Shown one piece after another: positions 44,566-54,121 of a DNA stretch of 64,000 bases (the first letter of the stretch is position 1; each line of letters opens with the position of its first letter). Position numbers and translations under genes: made by a program. The notes beneath the pieces are model-generated. The model was not told the DNA's origin. It was given only the letters and a program-made list of their open reading frames with translations, and ran no database searches. The DNA lies in contig NZ_CAKZHY010000095.1 of assembly GCF_936928535.1 (NCBI RefSeq), positions 1 to 64,000 on the forward strand. The letters run 5' to 3'. The DNA comes from an uncultured Bradyrhizobium sp. (GTDB taxonomy: Bacteria; Pseudomonadota; Alphaproteobacteria; Rhizobiales; Xanthobacteraceae).

Positions 44566-45543
44566 TCATTCACCCGGCGCAATCGCATTGCTGGGCGTCG
44601 GCCGATCGGTGATCTGCTGGCCGAACAGGCTGCCGATCAGTTCGACCGCGGTGCGCGCCGTGCGACCACGCTCATCCAGGAACGGGTTGAGCTCGACGAT
44701 GTCGACCGACCCCACCACCCCGGAATCATGCAGCAGCTCCATGATCAGATGCGCTTCACGATAGGTCGCGCCTCCCGGCACCGTGGTCCCCACGCCCGGT
44801 GCGACGCAGGGATCGAGAAAATCGACATCGAAGCTGACATGCAGCACGCCGTTGTCAGCCTTGACGCGCTCGATCACGCGCCGGATCAGCACCGCAACGC
44901 CGAACTCGTCGATCTGGCGCATGTCGACGACCCTGATCCGCCGCGCGCGCATCAGCTCCCTTTCGAGCTTGTCGATTGAACGCGCGCCGAACAGGTCGAG
45001 CCTGCCGGGATCGATCGAGGCGCGTGGATCATCGCCCAAGAGGCCATCGAGGCCCGCCTCGCAGCACAGGAACGCGGCCGACATGCCATGCATATTGGCC
45101 GTAATCGTCGTCTCGGGCGTGTTGTAGTCGGCATGTGCGTCGAGCCAGAGCACGAACAGCTCGCGTCCGTGCTCCCGCCAATGCCGCGCCATGGCGTTGA
45201 CCGATCCCATCGACAAGGTGTGATCTCCGCCAAGGAAGATCGGCAGCGCACCGGTTTGGGCGATCTCATAGCCGCGACGACTGAGCACACGCGTCCAACG
45301 CTGGATTTCGCGGTAATGATTGGCCTGTGCCGGCGGCTTGTCGGCGAGGTCGCCGATCTCGGCCACCGAGAGATCACCGTAGTCGACGACTTCGAAATCC
45401 AGGCTTTCGAGCAGTGTTGCAAGGCCGGCGGTCCGCAGCGCCGCCGGGCCCATCAAGGTGCCGCGCTGCGAGGCGCCCATATCGATGGGCGCGCCCAGCA
45501 ACGCGATGCGCCGGGCTCGATCCGTGATGGCTCGATCGGTCAC
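44566..45543 (-). CDS. rocF: Arginase
   Basis: A 325-residue ureohydrolase that splits L-arginine to ornithine and urea. The di-manganese site is complete: GGDHTLSMG, DAHADYNTPE and SFDVDFLDP. MHGMSAAFL and the C-terminal DIVELNPFLDE are typical of the arginase rather than agmatinase branch. It lies alone, 160 bp upstream of the sulfite dehydrogenase on the same strand. No arginine transporter or ornithine cyclodeaminase is adjacent. Confidence 0.93.
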   Translation of the reverse strand: MTDRAITDRARRIALLGAPIDMGASQRGTLMGPAALRTAGLATLLESLDFEVVDYGDLSVAEIGDLADKPPAQANHYREIQRWTRVLSRRGYEIAQTGALPIFLGGDHTLSMGSVNAMARHWREHGRELFVLWLDAHADYNTPETTITANMHGMSAAFLCCEAGLDGLLGDDPRASIDPGRLDLFGARSIDKLERELMRARRIRVVDMRQIDEFGVAVLIRRVIERVKADNGVLHVSFDVDFLDPCVAPGVGTTVPGGATYREAHLIMELLHDSGVVGSVDIVELNPFLDERGRTARTAVELIGSLFGQQITDRPTPSNAIAPGE

Positions 45544-45650
45544 GGCAATCTCCTGAGGTCAGCAAGGCTGCACCAGCGTAACAGAGATTCGCATCCGTCG
45601 TTTCACGGGGGCGTCGGAACAATTTCCCGCGCGCGGCATTTTCACTGCAT

Positions 45651-45754
45651 GGCCGGTACCCGCCGTTCAAGACGGCGCCTGTCGCGGATAGCCAAAGGCC
45701 CTCGGGCCCGCTGTTCAAAACGAGCGCACGCGCGGATAGCCAAAGGTACCGGCC
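45651..45754. repeat. Inverted repeat enclosing two 48-bp direct repeats
   Basis: GGCCGGTACC (45651-45660) and GGTACCGGCC (45745-45754) are perfect complements. Between them, two tandem units 48 bp apart share GTTCAA-AC and an identical CGCGGATAGCCAAAGG (45683-45698 and 45731-45746). It lies upstream of the 86-residue gene, with the right arm about 25 bp before its start. Confidence 0.7.
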
Positions 45755-45779
45755 TCAGTTCTTCCTGGAGGTCGCGAGC

Positions 45780-46040
45780 TTGAGCACGGACATACCGCAG
45801 CCCAATCCCCAGCCCGGCATGGCCGAGCGCGCCATCGATGCAGCCACCGACGTGTCTCAGACGATCGGCGAAGTCGCAGGAGGATTGCGCGCCGCCGTCG
45901 ATCGTCTCACTTATGCGGTCGACGAGGCACGAAAGCCGGGCCGGCCACTCGCGACCGTGGCGGCGATCACGCGCGAAGCGCCGCTCGCCAGCCTGTTCGT
46001 CGCGTTCCTGTTTGGCGTAGCGGTCGCGCGCCGGCGCTGA
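45780..46040 (+). CDS. Small membrane-associated protein (86 aa)
   Basis: The start is TTG with CTGGAGG upstream. The product has an amphipathic helical region (AIDAATDVSQTIGEVAGGLR) and a C-terminal hydrophobic segment ending in arginines (PLASLFVAFLFGVAVARRR). The plan resembles ElaB/YqjD-type ribosome- or membrane-associated small proteins, but I cannot confirm the family. It converges with the CHASE2 gene. Confidence 0.65.
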   Translation: MSTDIPQPNPQPGMAERAIDAATDVSQTIGEVAGGLRAAVDRLTYAVDEARKPGRPLATVAAITREAPLASLFVAFLFGVAVARRR

Positions 46041-46048
46041 CGAGCGGT

Positions 46049-48793
46049 TCAGGCTGCGGTGACGGCTTCGAGCTCGGCCGCCAGAAATTTCTCTTCAAAC
46101 GCATTGGACGGCATCGGGCGACCGAAGAAATAGCCCTGCCCTTCCTCGCACCCCATACTGACCAGGAAGTCGGCCGTGGCGCGATTCTCGATCCCTTCGG
46201 CAACAACCGTCAGGCCGAGCTGCTTGCTCAGGCCGATGGTCGAACCGACGATGGCAGCATCGTCGGAATCGGCGAGCAGATCGGTCACGAAAGAGCGGTC
46301 GATCTTGAGCCCGTCGAGCGGAAATTTCTTCAGGTAGCTCAGGCTTGCATAGCCCGTCCCGAAATCGTCGAACAGAATGCGCACGCCGAGTTGCTGGATG
46401 CGCTTGAACATGTCGAGCACCCGAACCTCGTCGTGCAGCAGGATGTCCTCGGTCACTTCGATCTCGAGCAGTGAAGGCGTAAGTCCCGTCGTCCTCAAGA
46501 GCTCCGCAACGGAATGCGCGAGGTCGCCGGAGTGGAGCTGCGATGGCGAGAGGTTGATCGCGACGCGGACCTGATGGCCTGACAATTCCCACGCGCGCGC
46601 TTGCCGGCCGGCGGTCTCCATCACCCAGCTCGCGATCCGCTCGGATAGTGCCGAGGTGTTGACCACAGGCATGAACTCTCCGGGCGAGACATAGCCACGC
46701 ACCGGATGACGCCAGCGGATCAACGCTTCGGCTCCGACCAGGCTACCGTCGATCAACCGCACCTGTGGCTGATAGAACAGCTCGAACTCGCCGCGATCCG
46801 CGGCAAGCGCCAGCTCGCTCTCCAGCGTCAGCCTGCTTTCCAGCTCCTGCCTGATCGCGCTTTCGAAGATCACGTGACCTCCGCGCCGCGTCAGCTTGGC
46901 CTTGGTCAGCGCAAGATGGCCGTTGCTGATGAGGTCGTCCGCATTCTGTCCACCGTCGGGGTAGATCGCAACACCAAGGCTGATCCTGACACGGTGCTGG
47001 CGCGCACCCGTTGCGAGCGGCGCATCGAACGCGCGCGCAATCCGCTCGGCGAACGCGGCAACAGGCTCGCCGACGGCGGCGCAATCCAGCGCAATCGCGA
47101 ACTCGTCACCGCTGAGCCTGGCGAGGAGCGCCTTGCTGCCGACTTCAGTCCGCAGGCGCTCGGCCACTGCCCGCAATACGAGGTCGCCGGCGGCGTGTCC
47201 GAGCATGTCGTTGATCTGCTGGAAGCCATCGAGCCCGAGCACGAGCAACGCGACGTCGGAGGACCGCCGCTCCGCAGCGGCGATCAGACCGACGAGGCCG
47301 GCGTGCAACGTATTACGGTTGGCAAGCCCGGTCAGCGCATCATATTCGGCGAGATATCTGACACGTTCGGCTTCGCGCTTGCGTACGGAAATGTCGCGCA
47401 AGATCGCGCCATACTGAAAGCCGTCGGTTCCCTGCCAGCCCGAAAAGCTCGCCTCGACCGGGAAAGTCTCGCCGTTCTTGCGTCGTCCTTCGAACTCGAC
47501 GACCACGGCACCGCCGGGGACCAGCAGCGCCTGCCGCGCAGCATCTCTGATAGCGAAGGCCTTCGCGCCGGCTTCCGCCGGAATCGCGCAAAGCGTTTCG
47601 AAGGGGTGACCGATGATTTCGGTCGGCATATACCCGAATACCGCGCTTGCACCGGGATTCCAGACGGTGATGCGGTGATGTTCATCGGTGCAGACCAGAC
47701 CATCGCCAAGCGACATCGCGATACGGTGGAATCGGCTTTCGGCGATGCGTCCCAACAGGCTGCGGAAGTCAATCTCGTCCAGCGCGATGGCCGTCAGATA
47801 GGCGATAATCGCGATGTGGAAGAGCGATGTGTCGATGACAACAGGCCAACGCTCCTGCACGAGGGCCGCAGTCAGCTCGATACCGGCTCCGGCTGCTACC
47901 AGGATGGCGACGCGGGCACCGGGCGCCAGACGGCGCCATGAATACATCATCAGCAGACAGATCACGGCAAGGCCGACAATCATGCCGGCATCGGACGTCC
48001 AGCGCAGCATGCGGTTCTGAAGCACCGATTCTGCCGCCAACGCCTGCAGCACGGGGCCCGCGACGATGCGACCATTCGGGACACTGAAGCGGTCGCCCAG
48101 TTCAAGTGCCGTGGCACCGACGATGACCTTCTTGTCTTTCAGCTTGTCGAGCGCTGCGGCGTCACCCCGCAGCACGTCGATGTAAGAAACAAGCGGAATA
48201 GATCCAGCTCGAATGCTGAAGTCGATCAGGAAAGGCGGACGCCGATCGACGTTCTGCCCGGCCAGGACGACCGCCATCGACGGTATCTGCGCATCGCCGA
48301 GCTTCTCCCCGACCGGATAGCGGCGAACCAGCCCATCCGGTTCAACCGCGACATTGACGACCGCCGGCCATGACTGGTTGCCAAACGGTTTCAAGGGACG
48401 ATTGACATGAGCCGCCCCGCCATTGGGCGTCGGCTGCTTGAACGACGGCAGGATCGTCGAGCCGCCGACTTCGCGAAGTGCCGTGAGGAACGTCTCGTCG
48501 GAGGCGGGATCCGAGGGCGTACTGAAATCGATATCGAAAGCGATATCCTGGGCGCCGGCGGCCTCGAGCCTGCGAAGGAGGTCGGCGTGCAGGCTGCGCG
48601 GCCAGGGCCATACGCCGATCTGATCGATCGAGGGGGCATCGATAGCCACGACGACGACGTTGCCGGTGGCGGAGCGCGACTGCCAGGCAAAGCGCAGATC
48701 GGTGAGCGCGTTACGCAGCGCGCCGTGCCATCCCGTGGACAGCACGACCGCCAGGGCGATCACGACGAGAATATGCGGCCGATAGCGCTTCAC
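46049..48793 (-). CDS. CHASE2-PAS-GGDEF-EAL cyclic-di-GMP signalling protein
   Basis: A 914-residue membrane sensor. After an N-terminal membrane segment comes a CHASE2 extracytoplasmic domain (to about residue 290), three membrane segments (about 285-350), a PAS domain (about 365-480), a diguanylate cyclase domain with SGDEF in place of GGDEF, and a phosphodiesterase domain with EALIRW and DDFGTGYASLSYL. SGDEF variants can be active, so both synthesis and breakdown of c-di-GMP are possible. It is followed in genome order by a FecR-domain gene on the same strand and a TpsB gene, a combination suggesting control of surface secretion. A short GCGCGCC inverted repeat precedes it. Confidence 0.92.
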   Translation of the reverse strand: MKRYRPHILVVIALAVVLSTGWHGALRNALTDLRFAWQSRSATGNVVVVAIDAPSIDQIGVWPWPRSLHADLLRRLEAAGAQDIAFDIDFSTPSDPASDETFLTALREVGGSTILPSFKQPTPNGGAAHVNRPLKPFGNQSWPAVVNVAVEPDGLVRRYPVGEKLGDAQIPSMAVVLAGQNVDRRPPFLIDFSIRAGSIPLVSYIDVLRGDAAALDKLKDKKVIVGATALELGDRFSVPNGRIVAGPVLQALAAESVLQNRMLRWTSDAGMIVGLAVICLLMMYSWRRLAPGARVAILVAAGAGIELTAALVQERWPVVIDTSLFHIAIIAYLTAIALDEIDFRSLLGRIAESRFHRIAMSLGDGLVCTDEHHRITVWNPGASAVFGYMPTEIIGHPFETLCAIPAEAGAKAFAIRDAARQALLVPGGAVVVEFEGRRKNGETFPVEASFSGWQGTDGFQYGAILRDISVRKREAERVRYLAEYDALTGLANRNTLHAGLVGLIAAAERRSSDVALLVLGLDGFQQINDMLGHAAGDLVLRAVAERLRTEVGSKALLARLSGDEFAIALDCAAVGEPVAAFAERIARAFDAPLATGARQHRVRISLGVAIYPDGGQNADDLISNGHLALTKAKLTRRGGHVIFESAIRQELESRLTLESELALAADRGEFELFYQPQVRLIDGSLVGAEALIRWRHPVRGYVSPGEFMPVVNTSALSERIASWVMETAGRQARAWELSGHQVRVAINLSPSQLHSGDLAHSVAELLRTTGLTPSLLEIEVTEDILLHDEVRVLDMFKRIQQLGVRILFDDFGTGYASLSYLKKFPLDGLKIDRSFVTDLLADSDDAAIVGSTIGLSKQLGLTVVAEGIENRATADFLVSMGCEEGQGYFFGRPMPSNAFEEKFLAAELEAVTAA

Positions 48794-48856
48794 CTGATCC
48801 TCCCGCGCGCCCGCTTCAACAGGCGCGCCCCCATCATCCCCTAGGAAATCGCCTTA

Positions 48857-50086
48857 CTATTTGTGGCCATTCCCGTTGCCATTGCCGTTACCGTTGCTGC
48901 CGTTACCGCCGCCATTCCCGTTGCCATTACCCTGGTTACCCTTGCCGTTACCGGTGGCACTGTTGCCATTCCCGTTCCCGGAATTGCCGTTGCCGGAATT
49001 GCCGTTGCCGTTGGACGCTCCGGGAGAGCCGGACATTGCATCGTTGCTCGACCCGGCACTCGTCGCGGCGGTGTTTGTTGCACTCGATGACGTCGAGGCC
49101 GCGGATCCACCGCCGCTGATGGTGACCGCCGTGACGCTCGAGCTGTTGCCGGCCGCGGTGGTCGTGCTCGACTTGCTGTCGCTCCACACCGTGTCGGTGC
49201 TGGCATTCGCGTTGCGCACCTGTCCCGGTGCGGCTGCGTTATGAGCGAGCCCGTGCGTGACCTTGTGGAAGTTCAGCTTGACCTCGCCGAGCGAGCTCGA
49301 GATGTGCACGACGCCGGGCTTGGTCGCATGAGCTCCCGCTGCCTGATGCGCATGCGTCGGCGCGCCGGCGACCTTGATCCCCTTGTTGATCGTGCCCAAC
49401 GCATGGATCGCATGACCGTTCGCCGCATTGCGGGGCGCGGACAAACCGGATTTCGGCACGGGAACGCGCTCGATCGTCGATGCGCGCGGCTTGCCTTGCT
49501 CGATCGGATTGAGCGCGCCGGAGCCACTCAGGCTGAGACCGGACTTGCCGTTCGCGAAGGCGGTGGCCACCTGGCCGGGCATCACCTGGGCGATCTGGCC
49601 GGTCTTGAAATCGGACACTTCAACCTGTCCGCGGAGCACGCCGACCTTGGTGATGCCTGCGCCCACCGTGACGCTGAAATGCGTTCCCTTGACCACCGCG
49701 GCGAGGTACGGCGTCTCGACCTCGAAATGCTTGACGTTGCGCTTCTCGACCTCGAGCAGGATCGAGCCCGCCTGCTGGATGATGGTGGTCGAAAGGCCCT
49801 CCTTCTTCTTTGCCGGCACGCCGACCACCGAGTTCGGAGAGATCAGGATGGTCTCCTCACCGCGAACGAGCAGGACGCGCCCGTTGCGACCGGTGCGGAT
49901 GGTGTCGCCCGCCTCCAGGGTCTCCTGTTGATTGAGCGAGACCTGCTGCGCGCCACTGGTCGCGAGCCAGACCTCACCCGATGACTTGCTGACCGACCAG
50001 ACGCCGTCATCCGCGGCGGATGCGGCGGTGGCTCCCAGGACCAGCGCGACCATCACGGCGCACCGCATTCCAATTCGGACAAGCAT
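48857..50086 (-). CDS. FecR-domain protein with Gly/Asn low-complexity tail
   Basis: A 409-residue exported protein (signal MVALVLGATAASA). A FecR domain occupies about residues 60-150, with TLEAGDTIRTGRNGRVLLV and VKGTHFSVTVG. The middle is histidine- and alanine-rich, and the last ~60 residues are almost pure Gly/Asn/Ser repeats (NGNSGNGNSGNGNGN type). It is not a sigma-regulator of the TonB type: no membrane anchor or anti-sigma part is visible. Genes of this type tend to accompany CHASE2 proteins, and it is cotranscribed with one here, 63 bp upstream. The TpsB gene is divergent. Role probably in envelope sensing or secretion. Confidence 0.87.
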   Translation of the reverse strand: MLVRIGMRCAVMVALVLGATAASAADDGVWSVSKSSGEVWLATSGAQQVSLNQQETLEAGDTIRTGRNGRVLLVRGEETILISPNSVVGVPAKKKEGLSTTIIQQAGSILLEVEKRNVKHFEVETPYLAAVVKGTHFSVTVGAGITKVGVLRGQVEVSDFKTGQIAQVMPGQVATAFANGKSGLSLSGSGALNPIEQGKPRASTIERVPVPKSGLSAPRNAANGHAIHALGTINKGIKVAGAPTHAHQAAGAHATKPGVVHISSSLGEVKLNFHKVTHGLAHNAAAPGQVRNANASTDTVWSDSKSSTTTAAGNSSSVTAVTISGGGSAASTSSSATNTAATSAGSSNDAMSGSPGASNGNGNSGNGNSGNGNGNSATGNGKGNQGNGNGNGGGNGSNGNGNGNGNGHK

Positions 50087-50214
50087 GATGACCCTCAGCC
50101 GGAGTTACTCGAGCCTGAGGCGTATCCGAAATCACTCAAGATTGACTTAGCGGCATTCCCGGAGTCCGGGGGCCGCATTAACCGATCATTGACCATAAAA
50201 AACTATGAAAAATC

Positions 50215-52011
50215 ATGCGGCTACTGAATCCTTACCGGAACCAGGCGACGTCTCCGTCAGACTACGGAGAACGATCCGCGCGTGGCGCCGTGGGACGGTA
50301 TCTCGCTGCCGTCCTTGCCATCCTAGGGGCGACATTCACGGGAATCCTCCCAGCACTCGCGCAGCAGGCGAACCAGCCGGGCTTCGATCCGCGCCAGCCG
50401 GAGAAATATTTTGAAAACCAAACTGAGCAGGAATCCCTCCGCCGGCCTCCGGTGAAGCTGCCTTCGGTCGGCCAGCCGAATAGCGGCGGGAATACCAGGC
50501 CGCAATTCGTGCTCCGCGGCATTAACGTCACCGGCGTCCACGCCATTCCCCACGATCGCATCGCCGCAGTCTACCAGTCCGATCTGGGCAAGCAGGTCTC
50601 GCAGGCCGACCTCGCTACGATCGCCAGCGCGATCAGCGATCTCTACCGCGCCCAAGGCTTCCATCTGAGCCGGGCGATCGTGCCGGCGCAGGACATCGCC
50701 GATGGCCGCGTCCAGATCCAGGTGATCGAAGGCTCGATCGTCGAGGCCGAGCTGAAAGGCGATGGCGCTGAGCAGTTCGGCTTGAGGCCAATGCTCGGAC
50801 CGATCTTGGCCGAACAACCGTCGCGCCTGGCAACGCTCGAACGTCAACTCTACCTCGTCAACGGCCGGCCGGGCGTGCGGATCGCCGACACCGCACTGGA
50901 GGAGATCGGTGGTACGACCGGCCGCTTCCGCCTTACCGTCTATGTGAAGACCTGGCACGTCTTCACCTCGTTCGGTCTGGACAATCTTGGATCGTCGTCG
51001 GTCGGTCCATGGCAAACCTACGCGACGGCCGCGTTCAACTCCTACCTCACGCCCGGTGACACGCTCGCCGTGAACCTGTCGACCATTGCCAACGACCCGC
51101 GCGAGCTCGGCTTCTCGCGCCTGTCCTATGACGCTCCGGTTGGCGTCGACGGGATTCGGCTCGGTGGATCGGTGCTGTACAGCGCAGTCAGGCCTGGCGA
51201 TGCGCGCCGCCTCGCCAGCGACATCACGACGACCGAGGCGTTCGAGCTTCGCGCCAGCATCATCCCGCTTCAATCGCAATCATCCTCGCTGACCCTGACT
51301 GCGGCGACGACAGTCAGCAATGTGTCGGAGCACGATTTCTACGGCCCCTGGTACAACGATCACATCAGAACCGCGAGCCTCACCGCCGACTACCGGCTGC
51401 AGGATGGCTTCGGCGGCACCAGCTACGCGACGATGACCTTCCGGCAGGGCCTCGATATCTTTGGCGCATCGCATGCCGACGACGATCTGTTGTCGCGCGA
51501 CGGCGCATCTTCGAATTTCTCGGTGCTGAACTTCTGGTTCACGCGTTACCAGACGCTCAACGATGCATGGTCGCTCAAGCTGTCCGCGGCCAGCCAAACC
51601 GCGTCACGCCCCCTGTTCACCTCGCAGCAATTCTATCTCGGCGGCGCAGCCTTCGGCCGCGGCTACGGTGCGGCCGAGATCAGCGGCGACAACGGCCTTG
51701 CCGGTTCGCTCGAGCTGCGCTTCGACCAGAAGCTCAATTTCCGCTACTGGAGCGGTTACCAGCTTTACACGTTCGGTGACGCCGGCGCAGTCTGGAACGA
51801 TGGCTACCGCCTGAGTGATGGCCTGTCGCTGACATCGGCCGGTGCAGGCGTACGGTTCTTCCTGCCGCAGGATCTCCAGGCGGATTTCGGCGTGGCGGTG
51901 CCCCTGAGCTACCGCGCGCCGGACAATGAACGCCGCAGTCCGCGCTTCCTGTTCACCCTGTCCAGTGCGTTCCGGCTCTGCCCCGAACGCGGCAGGAATG
52001 GCTGCCTTTAG
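50215..52011 (+). CDS. Outer-membrane two-partner secretion porin (ShlB/FhaC/HecB family)
   Basis: A 598-residue TpsB transporter: signal region with cleavage near ILPALAQQ (about residue 50), one clear POTRA_2 domain from about 97 to 175 (FVLRGINVTGVHAIPHDRIA), a second smaller POTRA-like region, then a 16-strand beta barrel. The L6 loop tetrad equivalent to VRGY is GRGY in AAFGRGYGAAE. Such porins export large beta-helical TpsA adhesins or haemolysins. No TpsA gene is in the window, so the cargo is encoded elsewhere. It is divergent from the FecR gene, 128 bp between them. Confidence 0.9.
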   Translation: MRLLNPYRNQATSPSDYGERSARGAVGRYLAAVLAILGATFTGILPALAQQANQPGFDPRQPEKYFENQTEQESLRRPPVKLPSVGQPNSGGNTRPQFVLRGINVTGVHAIPHDRIAAVYQSDLGKQVSQADLATIASAISDLYRAQGFHLSRAIVPAQDIADGRVQIQVIEGSIVEAELKGDGAEQFGLRPMLGPILAEQPSRLATLERQLYLVNGRPGVRIADTALEEIGGTTGRFRLTVYVKTWHVFTSFGLDNLGSSSVGPWQTYATAAFNSYLTPGDTLAVNLSTIANDPRELGFSRLSYDAPVGVDGIRLGGSVLYSAVRPGDARRLASDITTTEAFELRASIIPLQSQSSSLTLTAATTVSNVSEHDFYGPWYNDHIRTASLTADYRLQDGFGGTSYATMTFRQGLDIFGASHADDDLLSRDGASSNFSVLNFWFTRYQTLNDAWSLKLSAASQTASRPLFTSQQFYLGGAAFGRGYGAAEISGDNGLAGSLELRFDQKLNFRYWSGYQLYTFGDAGAVWNDGYRLSDGLSLTSAGAGVRFFLPQDLQADFGVAVPLSYRAPDNERRSPRFLFTLSSAFRLCPERGRNGCL

Positions 52012-52154
52012 CCGCTTGGCCATTGCCTCGACGCGGCACTTTTGCGGCCTTCCTCACAGACTTGCCTAAATTTAATCCCGCAATCTGGTCACGATCGCTC
52101 GATCCGGGCGTTTCCAATAGCCATGTTCAGTGAAAAGTGATTGAGACGGAACCC

Positions 52155-52985
52155 ATGAAGAGGGTGTTTGCAATTCTGGCTTTTCTCTGCGTCCTTGCGG
52201 CGGGCCAGTATGTTATCGTCAGCAAGTTCGCGATCCGCCACGAGATGCTGTCCTTGTTTGACGCCTCGCGTCAGCGCCCGATCTCGGTCGAGATCGCGGT
52301 GCGGCGCGACTACGAGACCAAAGCCAATCTCGGCCTTTGGAAGCTTCCCGTTGCCATCATCAGCAACGGTAACACGGTCAAGGCCACCGAATATTCCTTC
52401 CTCGCCAACGTGCTCGCGGCGCGTGGCTATCTCGTCGCCAGCATCCAGCAGGACCTGCCAAGCGATCCGCCCCTGATGACCCGTGTCGGCCAGAAATATG
52501 TCGGCCGGCGAGAGGTCTATATGCGCTGCGAGGCCAACATCCTCTTCGTGCTGAACACGTTGAAGGGGCGGCAGCAGAATGCCGATTACGACCACATCAC
52601 GCTCGTCGGCCATTCCAACGGGGGCGACGTCTCGATGTATGTCGCACAGCAGCATCCCGAGCTGGTGTCGAAGGTGATTACGCTCGACAATCTCAGGGTG
52701 CCCTTCGTTCTCAACGATCACATGAAGATTCTGTCGTTCCGCTCCAAGGATCCGCATTTCCTGACCGACCCCGGTGTGTTGCCGACGCCGGAAGAGGCCA
52801 AGTCGCTCGGCATCGACATCATTCATACCGGTGCGCAGCACACCGAGATGAGCGATCGTGGGCCCGACTCGGTCAAGGAGAAGATCCAGGCGACCCTCGA
52901 CCGCTTCCTGCGGGACAGCGCCAGCAGCGCGCTCGCACCGGCCGATACCACCACCCCGATGATCATGAACCCCGGCGACTATTAG
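52155..52985 (+). CDS. Exported alpha/beta hydrolase
   Basis: A 276-residue protein with an N-terminal signal or anchor (RVFAILAFLCVLAAGQYVIV). The nucleophile elbow is GHSNGG (VGHSNGGDVSMYV), which marks a serine hydrolase related to PET-hydrolase/lipase-like alpha/beta proteins. A possible acid is in DNLRVPF or SKDPHF, and the His in GAQHTEMS. The start at 52155 (MKRVF) gives a proper signal; an in-frame ATG lies six codons upstream. Substrate unknown. Confidence 0.83.
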   Translation: MKRVFAILAFLCVLAAGQYVIVSKFAIRHEMLSLFDASRQRPISVEIAVRRDYETKANLGLWKLPVAIISNGNTVKATEYSFLANVLAARGYLVASIQQDLPSDPPLMTRVGQKYVGRREVYMRCEANILFVLNTLKGRQQNADYDHITLVGHSNGGDVSMYVAQQHPELVSKVITLDNLRVPFVLNDHMKILSFRSKDPHFLTDPGVLPTPEEAKSLGIDIIHTGAQHTEMSDRGPDSVKEKIQATLDRFLRDSASSALAPADTTTPMIMNPGDY

Positions 52986-53274
52986 CCGGGAGGCTTTGCG
53001 GCAGATCAACGCAGCTCCATGCCGGCCGGGATAAATGGCCACACGGCATCGGAGAGACGCGTGTTACACCATACCGAAAGGCTTGATGCGACGAGGCTCA
53101 AGATGGAGAGCCTTGGCCTTCCCCCGGCGAGGACGCCTGCACCCGTGCGCCATCTCTATCGCTTGGCCCGCAAGCTCTTCCGCTCGATTATCGCGCGTAT
53201 CGACCTCTCGCAGTTTCCGGGATCATGTTGCGGCTGAGCATACGGTCCGCAAGCGAATACAGGCAGGAGATGAG

Positions 53275-53595
53275 ATGCGCACAACTGCGAGACGAATTTG
53301 GCTTCTGCTAGCGACAGTCGCGAGTTTGGGCATATCGCCTGCTCTGGCGGCCGACGCCGATCACGGCGCCGATCTGGCCCGGCGCTGGTGCGCAGGCTGC
53401 CATCTCGTGTCGAGCAGCCAGACTCAGGCTAGCGCCGACGTGCCCTCCTTCGCATCGGTTGCGCGCAAGCCCGATTTCAGCCCGGAGAAGCTGGCGTTCT
53501 TCCTGCTTGATCCGCACCCGAAGATGCCGAACTTTCCCTTGAGCCGGACCGAAGCCGCCGACATCGCGGCCTATATCGCATCATTGCGCAAGTAG
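53275..53595 (+). CDS. Small periplasmic cytochrome c
   Basis: A 106-residue class I cytochrome c with a signal peptide ending ISPALAADA, haem motif CAGCH and probable axial Met in PKMPNFPLS. The ATG at 53275 is preceded by GGCAGGAG; the frame is open far upstream, without a signal there. It stands alone and could be a diffusible electron carrier or oxidase donor. Confidence 0.9.
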   Translation: MRTTARRIWLLLATVASLGISPALAADADHGADLARRWCAGCHLVSSSQTQASADVPSFASVARKPDFSPEKLAFFLLDPHPKMPNFPLSRTEAADIAAYIASLRK

Positions 53596-53618
53596 CCGGC
53601 TGGTCGCTCCCGACCCTC

Positions 53619-53657
53619 AAAAATTGCAAAATCCCTGCCGGGTGAACCGACAGGGAT
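53619..53657 (-). terminator. Rho-independent terminator for phasin gene
   Basis: On the minus strand, ATCCCTGTCGG and CCGGCAGGGAT form an 11-pair stem (one G-T pair) around a 5-nt loop, followed by TTTTGCAATTTTT. It lies 120 bp past the phasin stop. Confidence 0.6.
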
Positions 53658-53779
53658 CAGCAGAAAGGACGATGGACGGCGGATGAGGTTTCATCCGGTG
53701 GCCCTCATGGACCTGCATTGGAATTGAAATGCGCATTACACCGCTGCGCAAGATCAATTTGCAGGCAGACAATTCAAAA

Positions 53780-54121
53780 TCAGGATTTGCCCTTGCCCGG
53801 CTGCATGAAGTTGCCGGTCATCTGGCGCATGTGATCGCCGGCGTTCGTGAACTGGCTGCGCAGGAACTCGGACTGGATCCGCATCGCCTCCTGAAGATCG
53901 GTCGCATGAACCAGCTTGCGGGCATGCTCGAATGCCGCCTTCATGTTCTGCTCGGTGAAGGCGAGCGCCTGCTTGGACACGTCCGCGCTCGCGCCGGGAA
54001 CAGACGACATCGATTTGGTGGCGGCATCGAAAAACATCCCGAATGCCTTCTCCGCCTGGTCGATCGTCTTCTCCGCCAGGTCGCGCAGTTCAGCCGGAAC
54101 TTCGAGCTTCGGTTCGATCAT
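53780..54121 (-). CDS. Phasin family protein
   Basis: A 113-residue helical protein of the Phasin_2 type (AEKTIDQAEKAFGMFFDAAT, LAFTEQNMKAAFEHARKLVH). Phasins coat PHA granules. GGGAGGAG supports the ATG at 54121. It is 50 kb from phaC in this window, yet belongs to the same storage system. A hairpin terminator lies downstream. Confidence 0.9.
   Translation of the reverse strand: MIEPKLEVPAELRDLAEKTIDQAEKAFGMFFDAATKSMSSVPGASADVSKQALAFTEQNMKAAFEHARKLVHATDLQEAMRIQSEFLRSQFTNAGDHMRQMTGNFMQPGKGKS

Noticed and set aside
46706..47941. 411-codon plus-strand frame opposite the CHASE2-GGDEF-EAL gene
   Set aside because: Shadow frame; all domains are on the minus strand.
48860..49244. Proline/leucine-rich ORF opposite the FecR tail, looking like a secreted repeat protein
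   Set aside because: It is only the complement of the Gly/Asn repeat tail.
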